From the NCBI GenBank assembly GCA_964572965.1, contig CAZNHL010000059.1:1-28586 (forward strand): a stretch of 28,586 nucleotides of DNA, given 5' to 3'. The stretch is from CAZNHL01 sp964572965 (GTDB lineage Bacteria > Bacteroidota > Bacteroidia > Cytophagales > UBA9547). The position numbers and the translations under genes were made by a program. Below the pieces are notes generated by a model. The model saw only the letters and a program-made list of their open reading frames with translations, had not been told where the DNA came from and did no database searches. Positions 16,065-25,450 of this stretch are shown here, in pieces. How positions within the stretch are numbered: the first letter of the stretch is position 1; each line of letters begins with the position of its first letter.

Positions 16065-16497
16065 CGGGAAAACAAAATATTGGGTAATTGCAGCGTCAAA
16101 AGACCATGTAAAAGCAGGAATTGCAGGAGGAATTGCACAAGCCTGTCATGGAAAAAACGCTCCCTTAAAAAGAATGAAAAAAGGAGATTTTATTATCTAT
16201 TATTCGGGAAAGCAGACCTTAGGCAAACCCGACAAATGTCAGGAATTTACAGCCTTAGGAAAGGTAATAGATGATGAAACTTATCAGGTTCAGGTTTCGG
16301 AGGACTTTTGTCCATCAAGACGCAACATCGATTTTCTGCCATGTGAAGACATTTCCATTATTCCTTTAATTAATGATTTAGATTTTATTCCGAATAAAAA
16401 AAGTTGGGGTTATCCATTTAGATTTGGTTTATTTGAAATTAATCAACACGACTTTGATTTAATTTCATCACAAATGCTTCAACATCACCATGCCTAA
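16057..16497 (+). CDS. EVE-domain protein (UPF0310-like)
   Basis: Starting at ATG 16057 the protein has 146 residues and begins directly with the domain (KTKYWVIAASKDHVKAGIAGGIAQACHGKNAPLKRMKKGDFIIYYSGK). An upstream ATG at 16012 would add 15 residues and overlap the VOC gene by 53 bases, which is less likely. This pattern is the EVE domain, a PUA/YTH-like fold thought to recognise modified bases in nucleic acid; this subfamily is small and single-domain. It overlaps both the VOC gene (8 bases) and the MarR gene (8 bases), so all three are co-translated. Why it is paired with a VOC enzyme and a MarR regulator is unclear. Confidence 0.85.
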   Translation: MVNGKTKYWVIAASKDHVKAGIAGGIAQACHGKNAPLKRMKKGDFIIYYSGKQTLGKPDKCQEFTALGKVIDDETYQVQVSEDFCPSRRNIDFLPCEDISIIPLINDLDFIPNKKSWGYPFRFGLFEINQHDFDLISSQMLQHHHA

Positions 16498-16948
16498 AGA
16501 AATTGAATTCCATTTTAAAAGCCCCAACGACAGCCCCGGTTACTTACTTGGACAGGTAACCATGTTATGGCAGCGCAAACTGAAAAAGGTTCTGGATCCA
16601 TTGGATCTGACACAGACACAATTTGTGATGTTGGCGGCATTAGGATGGCTCTCAAAAAAAAGTAATGCAGTTACTCAGGTTGACATTGCCAATCAAAGTA
16701 ATGCCGACAGAATGATGGTTTCAAAAGTATTGCGGACTTTAGAAGAAAAAGGGTTTATAACCCGCCAGGAACACGAAACAGACACAAGAGCAAAAACTAT
16801 CCAACTGACTGCCAGCGGTGAAATTGTTTTGCAGAAAGGTCTCATTGAAGTAGAAAATGCCGACTTGGATTTTTTTGCTGCACTAGACGCCGACCTTTCT
16901 CTGTTCAATAAAAATATGGTGCAGCTTCTTACCAGGAACACAGAGTAA
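16490..16948 (+). CDS. MarR-family transcriptional regulator
   Basis: The 152-aa protein has the MarR winged helix: LTQTQFVMLAALGWL (residues about 40-54), AVTQVDIANQSNADRMMVSKVLRTLEEKGFITRQEHETDTRAKTIQLTASGE (60-111), including the wing motif DTRAKTIQLT. Such dimers repress their own operon and release DNA upon binding small phenolic or oxidising compounds. The gene overlaps the EVE gene by 8 bases and is last in the operon. The likely target is the palindromic region at 15633-15670. Confidence 0.9.
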   Translation: MPKEIEFHFKSPNDSPGYLLGQVTMLWQRKLKKVLDPLDLTQTQFVMLAALGWLSKKSNAVTQVDIANQSNADRMMVSKVLRTLEEKGFITRQEHETDTRAKTIQLTASGEIVLQKGLIEVENADLDFFAALDADLSLFNKNMVQLLTRNTE

Positions 16949-16988
16949 GAATACTCTCACTCACTTTTTTCCATTCCGATTCTTTTTC

Positions 16989-16996
16989 TACCTTTG
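16989..16996 (+). promoter_or_regulatory. -7 promoter element of the cobalamin riboswitch transcript
   Basis: TACCTTTG matches TAnnTTTG about 20 bases before the riboswitch begins. No good -33 TTG lies at the expected distance (the stretch is T-rich), so the element is supported mainly by position. Confidence 0.55.
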
Positions 16997-17017
16997 TGTA
17001 TCATTTGGTTCCATCAA

Positions 17018-17194
17018 CTTTACGTTTTTGGATTAAAAGGGAAACCGGTGTAAGACCGGTGCTATCCCCGTAGCTGTAAGCCTGATGTAGTTTCGACTAC
17101 ATAAACGTCTTTCGGAAAATCAAATACCACTGCTCCGCGACAAACACGGAATGGGAAGGTGTCCGAAAAGATCAGGTAAGCCAGAAGACCTGCC
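17018..17194 (+). promoter_or_regulatory. Cobalamin (B12) riboswitch aptamer
   Basis: The order of conserved blocks is diagnostic: AAAAGGGAAACCGGTGTAAG (hairpin CCGGT/ACCGG), GCTATCCCCGTAGCTGTAAGC, a variable arm ATGTAG/CTACAT (near 17086-17102), CCACTG (near 17128) with GGGAAGGTG (near 17153), and the B12 box AAGCCAGAAGACCTGCC (17178-17194), whose AGGT/ACCT arms form the closing stem. Binding of adenosyl- or methyl-cobalamin normally turns expression off. The regulated transcript encodes three secreted DUF4465/T9SS proteins. Confidence 0.95.
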
Positions 17195-17354
17195 TCATGA
17201 AAGTTTCACTGATTGTTTTCGGAGGAAAAACATAGTGGGTAGGCTTCTTATGATCATTCCGGGCAATAATATTGCTGCGGCCCCTTCCCCATTTCTTTGC
17301 TGTGCGCAGCAGTGAAACTTGTATGTTATCGGCGCAAGTCTTACAAACAGGTAA
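17195..17354 (+). promoter_or_regulatory. Expression platform of the B12 riboswitch
   Basis: The 160 bases between aptamer and start codon contain a perfect 11-bp long-range pair, AAGTTTCACTG (17201-17211) with CAGTGAAACTT (17310-17320). The right side of this pair can alternatively pair with ATTGCTGCG (17271-17279) through CGCAGCAGT (17305-17313). A small hairpin GCAATA-A-TATTGC (17263-17275) is a third competitor. These mutually exclusive stems are what a switching platform would show. No T-tract follows, so control of translation or RNA stability seems more likely than termination. Confidence 0.55.
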
Positions 17355-19514
17355 ATGACTGCAAAGCAAGGAAGATCTTTTAACCTTTTCATTTATTTCA
17401 AACAGACCGTCAGGATATTCACCCTGATCAGTACTGCCATTGCCTTCTTTTTTACGGCTCACTCACAAGTCCCTTACCCAACAGAACCAAACCTTTCTCC
17501 TTATTCAAGTTACTACAAAACAGACCTGAGTACCTTCGACAGGTTTCTGAATGGTGTATGGGAAGATATCTATAACTGGGATTCAGGAACTGAAGTGCGC
17601 GACAACACGGGGGCTGTGATTGGCGGCTGGAAACCTATTATCCGGGACAACCTCATTTTTAATCACTATACAGAATATGGCGGTAGTTGGGAAGGTTTCT
17701 GCGTTTCTAACAGAGATTTCGTTTACAGCAAACCTGACCCTCTCAATCAGTTTACGGCAACTACCCTGGGAGGTAAAGACGGTCCCGGTACTCCCTATAT
17801 GATTGCCTATTACGGTTGGGGAAGACCACACGACAATGCTTGCCACATACAGCTCAATGACGGATTACCCTGTGGTATTGCAGGCATGTATGTGACCAAT
17901 ACTTATTACAATTACCTGTCACTTCTTATTGGTGATGGCTTTGCCCGACCTTTCATAAAAGGCGACTGGTTTCTACTGACAGCTTATGCCTATGACGCAA
18001 TGGGGCAATATTCCGGTACTACGGAATTTTACCTGGCCGACTACAGAAGCGAAAATCCTGACGATCATTATATAATTGACGACTGGCGCTGGTTCGACCT
18101 TTCTTCTCTCGGCCAGGTTACGTCGCTTGAATTTGTATTGACTTCCAGCGACAATGCTGTTTACGGCATGAACACTCCCTCCTATTTCTGTATGGATAAG
18201 CTGACTTTGTCTTTACTTGAAGTAGACAAGCAACCCAAAGAAACAAAAGTTTGTCCGGGAGACACCGCCAGACTTTCTGTCAATGTATTGGGGAATGACT
18301 TTTATAATACTGCAAGAAAAGATTATGTACCGCGTCTGCAATGGCGGAAAGACGGTGTTGATATTCCGGGAGCGAATGATACACTACTAGTAATTTCTGA
18401 TGTAAAAAGTAGCGATGCAGCACAGTACAATTGCTACGCTACCAGCGACTATTATACCCAGCTTTATGGGAGTTATACCAATGATCAGTCCTACAAAACA
18501 GAAGTGTTATCAGCGACTGCTTTAATCTCACTGAAAGCGCCTGTCAGTATTCTTGCCCATCCGGATTCTGTTGATATACAAGTCAGCGAAAGTACTGCAC
18601 TTACTGTAAAGGCAAATGGCGACGACCTGTCTTATCAATGGTATAAAGACGAGCAAGTGCTAGAGAACGACACGAACCCGGTGCTTTACATTTCCAATGC
18701 TACCATTGAACAATCAGGGAAATATTACTGCAAAGTAACCGGTGTATGCAATACCCTTTCCACATCAATAGCACTTGTTCATGTTAAAGAGCTTCCTCCA
18801 ACAATACTCAACCTGCTTACCGATACACTTATCTGTGAAGGCACAAAGCTGATCTTACATGTAAAGGCACAGGGTACGGATCTAAAATACCAATGGTACA
18901 ACAATAGCCAGGCACTTCAAGGAGAAACCCAACCTTCTTTTACTTCTGAACAAGCGGGTAATTATAGCTGTAAGGTTAGCAACAACACTGGTTTTGTGGT
19001 CAGCAATAGTGCAATTGTCACTATAGCACCGAACACAACAATCGTCACAGAACCTATGTCTCAGAAAATACCGGAACGTCAATCTGTCGGTTTTGAGCTT
19101 AAAGCAAGGGGTGAAAATCTGAATTACCAATGGTATAAAGCAGATGAACTGTTACCCGATGCCACACAGCCAATTTATATAAAAGATAATCTACAGGCCG
19201 ATGATGCAGGAAGCTATTATTGCAAAGTTTCGGGAAAGTGCGGCACTGTGCAGAGTCAGCGGGCTTTGCTTACGATCACTATTTCTCCGGCCATTTACCC
19301 TAATCCTTTTACACTCGGTTTTGATGAATTAAAGCTAAAAGGTTATGCAAACTACATCATTCTGGTAAACGACATATATGGCAAACATGTAGATACCTGG
19401 TATGTCCAATCAGATCTACAGACTTTTTTACCGCCTTATGCAGTGGGAGTTTATCTGCTTTCAGCCACACATCCTGAAGGAGAAAACCAATTAATTAAAC
19501 TCATTATACACTAG
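17355..19514 (+). CDS. Secreted DUF4465 protein with four Ig-like domains and T9SS tail
   Basis: The 719-aa protein has a signal peptide with an extended basic N-region (cleavage near AHSQ, residue 38). Residues about 60-290 match DUF4465: IAYYGWG, GMYVTNTYYNYLSLLIGDGFARPF, TEFYLADY, DDWRWFDLSSLG and YGMNTPSYFCMDKL. Four Ig-like domains follow (about 293-643), each with the pattern LxYQWYK...AGxYxCKV. The end (about 643-719, from ISPAIYPNPF) is a T9SS type-A sorting domain. The gene is directly behind the cobalamin riboswitch. DUF4465 proteins of gut Bacteroides lie in B12 loci, and I recall reports of cobalamin binding by related surface proteins (BtuH). The inferred role is B12 binding at the cell surface, with the Ig domains as a stalk. 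It heads a three-gene unit, 43 bases before the next gene. Confidence 0.85.
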   Translation: MTAKQGRSFNLFIYFKQTVRIFTLISTAIAFFFTAHSQVPYPTEPNLSPYSSYYKTDLSTFDRFLNGVWEDIYNWDSGTEVRDNTGAVIGGWKPIIRDNLIFNHYTEYGGSWEGFCVSNRDFVYSKPDPLNQFTATTLGGKDGPGTPYMIAYYGWGRPHDNACHIQLNDGLPCGIAGMYVTNTYYNYLSLLIGDGFARPFIKGDWFLLTAYAYDAMGQYSGTTEFYLADYRSENPDDHYIIDDWRWFDLSSLGQVTSLEFVLTSSDNAVYGMNTPSYFCMDKLTLSLLEVDKQPKETKVCPGDTARLSVNVLGNDFYNTARKDYVPRLQWRKDGVDIPGANDTLLVISDVKSSDAAQYNCYATSDYYTQLYGSYTNDQSYKTEVLSATALISLKAPVSILAHPDSVDIQVSESTALTVKANGDDLSYQWYKDEQVLENDTNPVLYISNATIEQSGKYYCKVTGVCNTLSTSIALVHVKELPPTILNLLTDTLICEGTKLILHVKAQGTDLKYQWYNNSQALQGETQPSFTSEQAGNYSCKVSNNTGFVVSNSAIVTIAPNTTIVTEPMSQKIPERQSVGFELKARGENLNYQWYKADELLPDATQPIYIKDNLQADDAGSYYCKVSGKCGTVQSQRALLTITISPAIYPNPFTLGFDELKLKGYANYIILVNDIYGKHVDTWYVQSDLQTFLPPYAVGVYLLSATHPEGENQLIKLIIH

Positions 19515-19557
19515 CCCATGGAAATGCAATTTTTATTATTCAACTAAATATCTTTTT

Positions 19558-20778
19558 ATGAAAAGAACACTTTTATCCCAGATTTTGGTGGCAGGCCTTG
19601 CATTATGCAGCACTGTAGTATTGGCACAGCGCCCTGAAGCTTTCTATGCCCGTAAGGCGACGCAAACAGCAGGAAAAGGAAAAGCCTTTACAGGAAAAAC
19701 AAACATTATTTTAAAATCTCCAATGGCAAGAACCTTGTCTTGTCCGTCATGTGACACGATTTCTTTCCAATCTTACACACCTGACCCAAGCTACATCAGT
19801 GTTTATTCGACTGATTCAATCTGGACACATACGTATGACGCGCTTGTTCCTAACACAACTACAGGGTTCCTTGATTTCAAAGAAGGCTGCCTGAATTTCC
19901 AGCACTATGCAGACAACTCATGGGGGCCGAGAATGTATTGGGATGGTTTTACGGTAAGCAAAACAACTACTAACCCATGCGACATTGATTGCAGCGATCC
20001 GTGCAATGGTTTAGAAAGCCAGTTTTCTTCTATCACCGGAGGCGGTGTAAAAGGACCTTCTGACCCTTATAGCATAGCTTACTATGGCTTCAATGAAAGA
20101 TACTTCCCACAAAACCATTGTAAAGTTACACTGGATGCACCCAATAAAGTTTGCGGCTTGTATGTAACCAACAATTCTTACGCTTACAAATCAATGACAT
20201 GCGGTGACTATTTCGCACACAAATTTGTAACAGGCGACTCATTGCTATTGGTGATTGAGGGTTACAATTCAGGTTTCTTTACAGGTCAGACTTCTTACTA
20301 CTTAGCCAACTTCACCGATCCATTGGATTCTTACATTATTGATGAGTGGAAATGGATAAACCTGACCGGGCTGGGCACAGTCGATTCTCTTGTTTTCTCT
20401 CTGGTTACAAGCGACAATGGCCCTCATGGCCCCAATACACCAATGTACTTTGCAATAGATGAAATCAAAGTAGGTGCTCCTGAAAACTGTGGTGCCTGTG
20501 CTGCTACAGACAATACGCACAATGCTATAGAAAATAAAGCTGCCGCAAAAAAATCATTGGTACTGGTACAGCCAAACCCGGCAACTGATGTTGTACAGAT
20601 CTCAGGCAAAAAAGGCGCTTTCCTTCAGGTTACTGACTGGGCAGGCAATGTAAAATATGCTGCTGTTATGGAAGCAGACAAAGTGAGCTTGTCTCTGGCA
20701 GCTTATAACTCCGGAGTTTACACAGTCAATGTCATTTCTGAGACAGAGAATCAGAAAGCCAGATTTATTAAAGAATAA
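19558..20778 (+). CDS. Secreted DUF4465 protein with T9SS tail
   Basis: The 406-aa protein has a signal peptide (cleavage near VLAQR), a DUF4465 domain (about 65-310) and a T9SS type-A domain (about 336-406, LVQPNPATDVVQIS). DUF4465 landmarks are YSIAYYGF, CGLYVTNNSYAYKSMTCGDYFAHKF, SYYLANF, DEWKWINLTGLG and HGPNTPMYFAIDEI. It is the compact member of the three, without Ig domains. It is unusually rich in cysteine for a secreted Bacteroidota protein: SCPSCD, NPCDIDCSDPC and ENCGACA, suggesting disulphide bonds or metal contact. Placed second in the riboswitch unit, it is the best candidate for a minimal soluble B12-binding module, though binding residues cannot be named from sequence alone. 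Confidence 0.85.
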   Translation: MKRTLLSQILVAGLALCSTVVLAQRPEAFYARKATQTAGKGKAFTGKTNIILKSPMARTLSCPSCDTISFQSYTPDPSYISVYSTDSIWTHTYDALVPNTTTGFLDFKEGCLNFQHYADNSWGPRMYWDGFTVSKTTTNPCDIDCSDPCNGLESQFSSITGGGVKGPSDPYSIAYYGFNERYFPQNHCKVTLDAPNKVCGLYVTNNSYAYKSMTCGDYFAHKFVTGDSLLLVIEGYNSGFFTGQTSYYLANFTDPLDSYIIDEWKWINLTGLGTVDSLVFSLVTSDNGPHGPNTPMYFAIDEIKVGAPENCGACAATDNTHNAIENKAAAKKSLVLVQPNPATDVVQISGKKGAFLQVTDWAGNVKYAAVMEADKVSLSLAAYNSGVYTVNVISETENQKARFIKE

Positions 20779-20793
20779 ATCTGCCAACACTTT

Positions 20794-20836
20794 ATGCCGG
20801 GAGGAGGAGCATTCAAGTATCCCTCCCTCCCGGCAT
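20794..20836 (+). other. G+C-rich intercistronic hairpin
   Basis: ATGCCGGGAGG (20794-20804) and CCTCCCGGCAT (20826-20836) pair perfectly over 11 bases with a 21-base loop. No T-run follows, so it may protect the upstream mRNA or tune the ratio of the second and third proteins rather than end the transcript. The next start codon is 33 bases away. Confidence 0.6.
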
Positions 20837-20868
20837 TGAGTTTTAAAGCGAAAACAAATTAATAAACA

Positions 20869-23800
20869 ATGAATAGATCAATACCGATTGTTGTCTCGCT
20901 GTTACTGCTTTTTAGCAGTAGTATACAGGCACAGAGTAAATGGGCCAATAGAGTGCTGGAGTTTTTACCGGCTCCCGGCCAGTTCACCAATGAAAAAGCA
21001 TACCCTGCCTACAACGCCGGCGACGATGCCGTTACTATGGCCAACAAAGCAACTGCAATCCTCAATGGCAACGCTGCTGCGGGTACATCAAACAACATGT
21101 CCACTATCTCCCTTGGAGCATATGGAGGCTATATTGTTGCAGGCTTTGACCATTCCGTAAAAAACAAACCTTATTCCTATGACCTTAAGATACACGGCAA
21201 CTGGTTTGACGGTAACGCTGAAGCCGGAATTGTAATGGTATCAAAAGATGAGAACGGCAATGGCCTTGCCGATGATGCATGGTATGAACTGGCAGGTTCA
21301 GAGTTTTTTAACCCCGGCACAATTCATCAGTATGAAATCCGCTATGAACGCCCAAACCCTCTTGACGGCAACGTACGCTGGACAGACAATCAGGGCAAAA
21401 GTGGCTACGTTTTAAGAAACTCTTATCACCTCCAGGAGTCCTATTATCCATTATGGTACGATGGAGAAAAACTGATTTTCAGAGGAACAAAATTACAGCC
21501 TAACGCATGGAACAGCGCATTGCCTCCGCAGCAATACTGGCGTTCAGAATCATTCGCTTATGGCTATGCCGACAACCAGGGCAATGCAAGCGAACTATCT
21601 AATTTTGATTTGGACTGGGCTGTTGATGTTAACGGCAATAAAGTAAACCTTGACCGTATTGATTTTGTAAAAGTATACACAGGATTGATCCAGGATGCAG
21701 GCTGGCTTGGCGAAACATCTACTGAGTTCTCGCAGGCAGAAGACCTCCATCCTGAATATTCGTCCCCTCCGGTATTTTTGAGTGATGTTCACATTGTTAC
21801 AAAACTACCTGCACTGGCCGCAAATACACATGCCGCAGGAAGTGCACTTACGACCTTCACCGACGACACTGTTACTTTCAAAGGCTATTTTGAAAACAGT
21901 ATATTAACTGATGGCTACACCTATACCAACGAAGCAACAGGCGTTTACGCATCTGCTTCAGGCAATGGCGTTGGCGGAAATGGCAGTTCTTACATCTCAG
22001 GCATTTATAATGCTGCTGTAACAGACAATGCCAATCGCCAGATTACTTTTAACGACGGCCTTCCACACGGGCTTGAAGGTGTTTATGTAAACAACACTGC
22101 TATAGGAGCCGCTTTTATGCAAAGCAAATTGATCAAAGGCGACTTTGTAAAATTAGTTGCAACTGCATATGACGCACAAGGAGTAGCTACCGGCGTAAAA
22201 TCAGAGTTCAGGCTGGCCGACTATACGCTTGCAAACAGTATCATGCATTACATTGTAAAGCAGTGGTGCTGGATGGATCTGACTTCTCTGGGAAGTGCAT
22301 CTTCCGTTGTGTTCACATTGCAATCAAACAGACCCGGCATTATACCTGCAGGGTTCTGCCTTGACCAATTAGTAATAGATATCATTTCAATTACTAAGCA
22401 TCCCGTAGGCAATCCGAATGGAACACCAAAAATTTGTGCAGACGCACCCTATAAATTAACAACCGAGGCTTCCGGCACAGGGCTCTCCTACCAGTGGTAT
22501 AAAAACGGTGCTGCTGTACAGGGAGCTAACACATCAACCCTTGATTTCAGTGCTGCAAAAAAGACAGATTCAGGCAATTACTATTGCATTGTTTCTAACG
22601 GAAGCAATCAGGCAAGAAGCAAAGAAGTACCCTTGGTAGTTTATGCCAATACCAAAAAACTGCTTGACCTCCCACGCGTTGATACGATCAAAGTATTACA
22701 AACAGAGAAAATAACCCTTTCAACCCTGGCAGAAGGTGATAACCTTACTTACCAATGGTACAAGGGCGATACCAAAAACTGGAATAACCCCATATATACT
22801 TACCCGATCATTGCCATTGGTTTAAACAGTACAGCCAAGTCACCGGACCTGATCCCTGCACCAGACGGATTTATAGCGACTCATAACGGGGCTTACTTCT
22901 GCCTTGTTACAGGTTCATGCGGAAGCTACAGAACAGATACAGTTTTCTACTTCACAGTTCCAAACCCAAACCTTCCTGAGTTCAAGATTATAAAGCAAAC
23001 CCAGGATACAACTATCTGTTTTGGTAATTCATTGTACTTTAAAATAGACGCACCTGCTGCCACTGCTTATTCATGGCAGAAAAAAACAGTAAGCGGTACT
23101 TTTGGTGTATTAGGTGCATCTACCAAAAAAGACATTACCATTGCCAATGTCGTAGAAAATGGTTCATACCGTTGTGTGTTGAATCAGGATACAAAAACCT
23201 TTATATCTGACACCATAGATGTAACCGTAATACAGAAGCTTGCTTTCGTAAAACCGGCCGCTATTGCACATGTTTCAACTTACACAGCCTATCTGAGCAG
23301 AAAAGTTGAAATGGAAGTAGAAGCAATAGACTTTACCCCTATCAGCTACCAATGGTTTTACAAAGGAGCTACAGATACTGACTATATATTGCTGACAAGT
23401 GCTACATCAAATACCTATGCACTTGAATACGCCACGGCTGCCGATGCAGGTAAGTACCGTTGTGAAGTAATGGGTGCAGCAGGCAAGAGTGTCATTGAAT
23501 ATACGCTGTCAGTTACTTCCAGTATTGCAAAAGCACCTGTTATTTACTCATATACTAATACAGGAAACAGTGGTACTATCAGAAGTTCAGGGCTATTTAC
23601 TCCGGGCGAAAAAGCTTTCTTTAATGCACAAGTACAAACAACAGGCGGCTTTACCTTTAAGTGGTTTAAAGACGGTCAGGAAATAGTAATTCCGGCAGGA
23701 AATACATTAAAAACAGGCGATGACGTAATTGCTGAAAATGGCTACTGGACAAAGAATAACGCAATCTGGTACTTATACATTAAAAATGTGCAGGAAATAC

Positions 23801-25431
23801 ATGCCGGAGAGTATGTACTGGAAACAACAGACCCTAACGGTATCAAAGAGCGTAGTGCTCCACTTCGTATTATTGTCAATCCTAAAAAACCGGAGATTAC
23901 CAATATCTTAAGCGATATAACTACAGACGAAGGAACAACCGTTTCTTTCAAGGTAATTGCTGACGGAAAAGGCTTCACACCGACTTACCAGTGGTACCGC
24001 AACGGAGTGGCAGTAATGGGTGGTACAAAATCGCCATATATTACCGAGGGTCCTGACAAAACCGACTACGCCTTTACAGCTAAAGTAAATGTGGCAGGTT
24101 CATACTATTGCATTATTACCACACCTGGTGGTAGCGATACAAGCAACGTGGCTATTTTAACAGTAAACCCTGCAGTACGTATCCTCAAACACCCATCTGA
24201 TCAAATCGTATTAAGCGGTTCCCAGGCAACATTTACGATCACTGCTGAAGGAACTGGCTTATCTTATCAGTGGCAGAAAGATGGTGCTGATATCAGCGGG
24301 GCTACTACTGGCAAACTAACAGTTCCTGCTGCTTCATTGAGCGACGAGGGTCAGTACGCTTGTATAGTTAGCGCTACAGGCTTGGTAGATGCACAAAGTG
24401 GCTTTGCCGGATTAAGTGTGATTGACAAACCGGTTATCAGCGGCTATGCACTTTGTAGTGGCGAAACACAAACAACGTTACGCGTACAACCTCAGATTAA
24501 ACCGGTACAAGTACGTTACCAATGGTTTAAAGACGGGCAGGCAATTATAGGCGCTACTTATAGCTGGATCAGTGTTAGCGAGACTGCCAATAACCAAAGC
24601 TCATATTATTGCATGGTTAGCAACAGTGGCAGTACAGAGACTCAAAGTACAGAAATTATTCTGATCAAAGGTTTACCAAAGCTTGCTGCCGTTACAGCAC
24701 AGGAGTTAACGGTAAAAGAAACTGAACAGGTAGCGTTATCATTAACAGCAACGGGACAGAACCTTGCTTACTCGTGGTATAAAGATGAGAAAGCTGTTGA
24801 TGGCAAAAACACGTCTGCCTGGACATTCATTGCAAGCAAAGCTGATGCAGGGGTTTATTACGGTAAAGTGAGTAATGCCTGCGGCAATGTTTCCGGGCAT
24901 GAAGTAACACTCAAAGTAGAACTAAACCCTCCTGTTATTACTACACAGCCTGTTTCTCAGCGAGTGGCAGTACAAACTGCGGTAGTGTTCCAATTGGTAG
25001 CTACAGGTAGCGAATTGACTTATCAGTGGTACAAAGACGGAGATGCAATTGACGGAGCAACAGCTTCAGAATATACAGTTGTGTCAGCAACACAGACTGA
25101 AGCAGGTAAGTACACTTGTAAAGTAAGTAACAGTGCCGGAACTATAACAAGCAATGAGGCAGTATTGGAAATAGACATTCTGACATCTGTTGATGATGCT
25201 TTGACTGGCAATGTTGTTACGTGTTATCCGAACCCTGCAGAAAATTATATTACCGTAAAAGCAACAGCCGGTGACATCGTGGAGATCTCTGACCTTACTG
25301 GCAGATTAATTTACACTCACAGCTTAAGTGCAGACACTACGGTATTACCGCTTACAGGTATAGAAAGTGGTTTATATATCCTGCATATCAAAGGAGTCAA
25401 TGACAAAACCATCCGTTTTGTTAAAAAATAG
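20869..25431 (+). CDS. Giant secreted surface protein: B12-locus N-domain, DUF4465, ten Ig-like domains, T9SS tail
   Basis: The 1520-aa protein has a signal peptide (cleavage near IQAQ), then a domain (about 23-300) of a type I know from 'cell surface protein' genes in Bacteroides B12 loci: YIVAGFDHSVKN, DLKIHGNWFDGNAEAGIVMVSKD, VRWTDNQG and QESYYPLWYDG. It contains DENGNGLADD (127-136), a calcium-binding-like loop. A DUF4465 domain follows (about 325-505; GVYVNN, SEFRLADY, KQWCWMDLTSLG, AGFCLDQLVID). Ten Ig-like domains span about 505-1440 (typical: LSYQWYKNGAAVQGA...SGNYYCIVSN). The T9SS type-A domain is 1445-1520 (TCYPNPAENYITV). It probably projects from the outer membrane as a long stalk with two binding domains at its tip. 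It is last in the riboswitch unit, before a strong terminator. Confidence 0.88.
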   Translation: MNRSIPIVVSLLLLFSSSIQAQSKWANRVLEFLPAPGQFTNEKAYPAYNAGDDAVTMANKATAILNGNAAAGTSNNMSTISLGAYGGYIVAGFDHSVKNKPYSYDLKIHGNWFDGNAEAGIVMVSKDENGNGLADDAWYELAGSEFFNPGTIHQYEIRYERPNPLDGNVRWTDNQGKSGYVLRNSYHLQESYYPLWYDGEKLIFRGTKLQPNAWNSALPPQQYWRSESFAYGYADNQGNASELSNFDLDWAVDVNGNKVNLDRIDFVKVYTGLIQDAGWLGETSTEFSQAEDLHPEYSSPPVFLSDVHIVTKLPALAANTHAAGSALTTFTDDTVTFKGYFENSILTDGYTYTNEATGVYASASGNGVGGNGSSYISGIYNAAVTDNANRQITFNDGLPHGLEGVYVNNTAIGAAFMQSKLIKGDFVKLVATAYDAQGVATGVKSEFRLADYTLANSIMHYIVKQWCWMDLTSLGSASSVVFTLQSNRPGIIPAGFCLDQLVIDIISITKHPVGNPNGTPKICADAPYKLTTEASGTGLSYQWYKNGAAVQGANTSTLDFSAAKKTDSGNYYCIVSNGSNQARSKEVPLVVYANTKKLLDLPRVDTIKVLQTEKITLSTLAEGDNLTYQWYKGDTKNWNNPIYTYPIIAIGLNSTAKSPDLIPAPDGFIATHNGAYFCLVTGSCGSYRTDTVFYFTVPNPNLPEFKIIKQTQDTTICFGNSLYFKIDAPAATAYSWQKKTVSGTFGVLGASTKKDITIANVVENGSYRCVLNQDTKTFISDTIDVTVIQKLAFVKPAAIAHVSTYTAYLSRKVEMEVEAIDFTPISYQWFYKGATDTDYILLTSATSNTYALEYATAADAGKYRCEVMGAAGKSVIEYTLSVTSSIAKAPVIYSYTNTGNSGTIRSSGLFTPGEKAFFNAQVQTTGGFTFKWFKDGQEIVIPAGNTLKTGDDVIAENGYWTKNNAIWYLYIKNVQEIHAGEYVLETTDPNGIKERSAPLRIIVNPKKPEITNILSDITTDEGTTVSFKVIADGKGFTPTYQWYRNGVAVMGGTKSPYITEGPDKTDYAFTAKVNVAGSYYCIITTPGGSDTSNVAILTVNPAVRILKHPSDQIVLSGSQATFTITAEGTGLSYQWQKDGADISGATTGKLTVPAASLSDEGQYACIVSATGLVDAQSGFAGLSVIDKPVISGYALCSGETQTTLRVQPQIKPVQVRYQWFKDGQAIIGATYSWISVSETANNQSSYYCMVSNSGSTETQSTEIILIKGLPKLAAVTAQELTVKETEQVALSLTATGQNLAYSWYKDEKAVDGKNTSAWTFIASKADAGVYYGKVSNACGNVSGHEVTLKVELNPPVITTQPVSQRVAVQTAVVFQLVATGSELTYQWYKDGDAIDGATASEYTVVSATQTEAGKYTCKVSNSAGTITSNEAVLEIDILTSVDDALTGNVVTCYPNPAENYITVKATAGDIVEISDLTGRLIYTHSLSADTTVLPLTGIESGLYILHIKGVNDKTIRFVKK

Positions 25432-25450
25432 TTTTAAAGTATGGATAATT

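Noticed and set aside
17172..17462. 96-residue minus-strand frame across the riboswitch platform.
   Set aside because: It overlaps the B12 box and the start of the secreted protein gene; the structured RNA explains the sequence.
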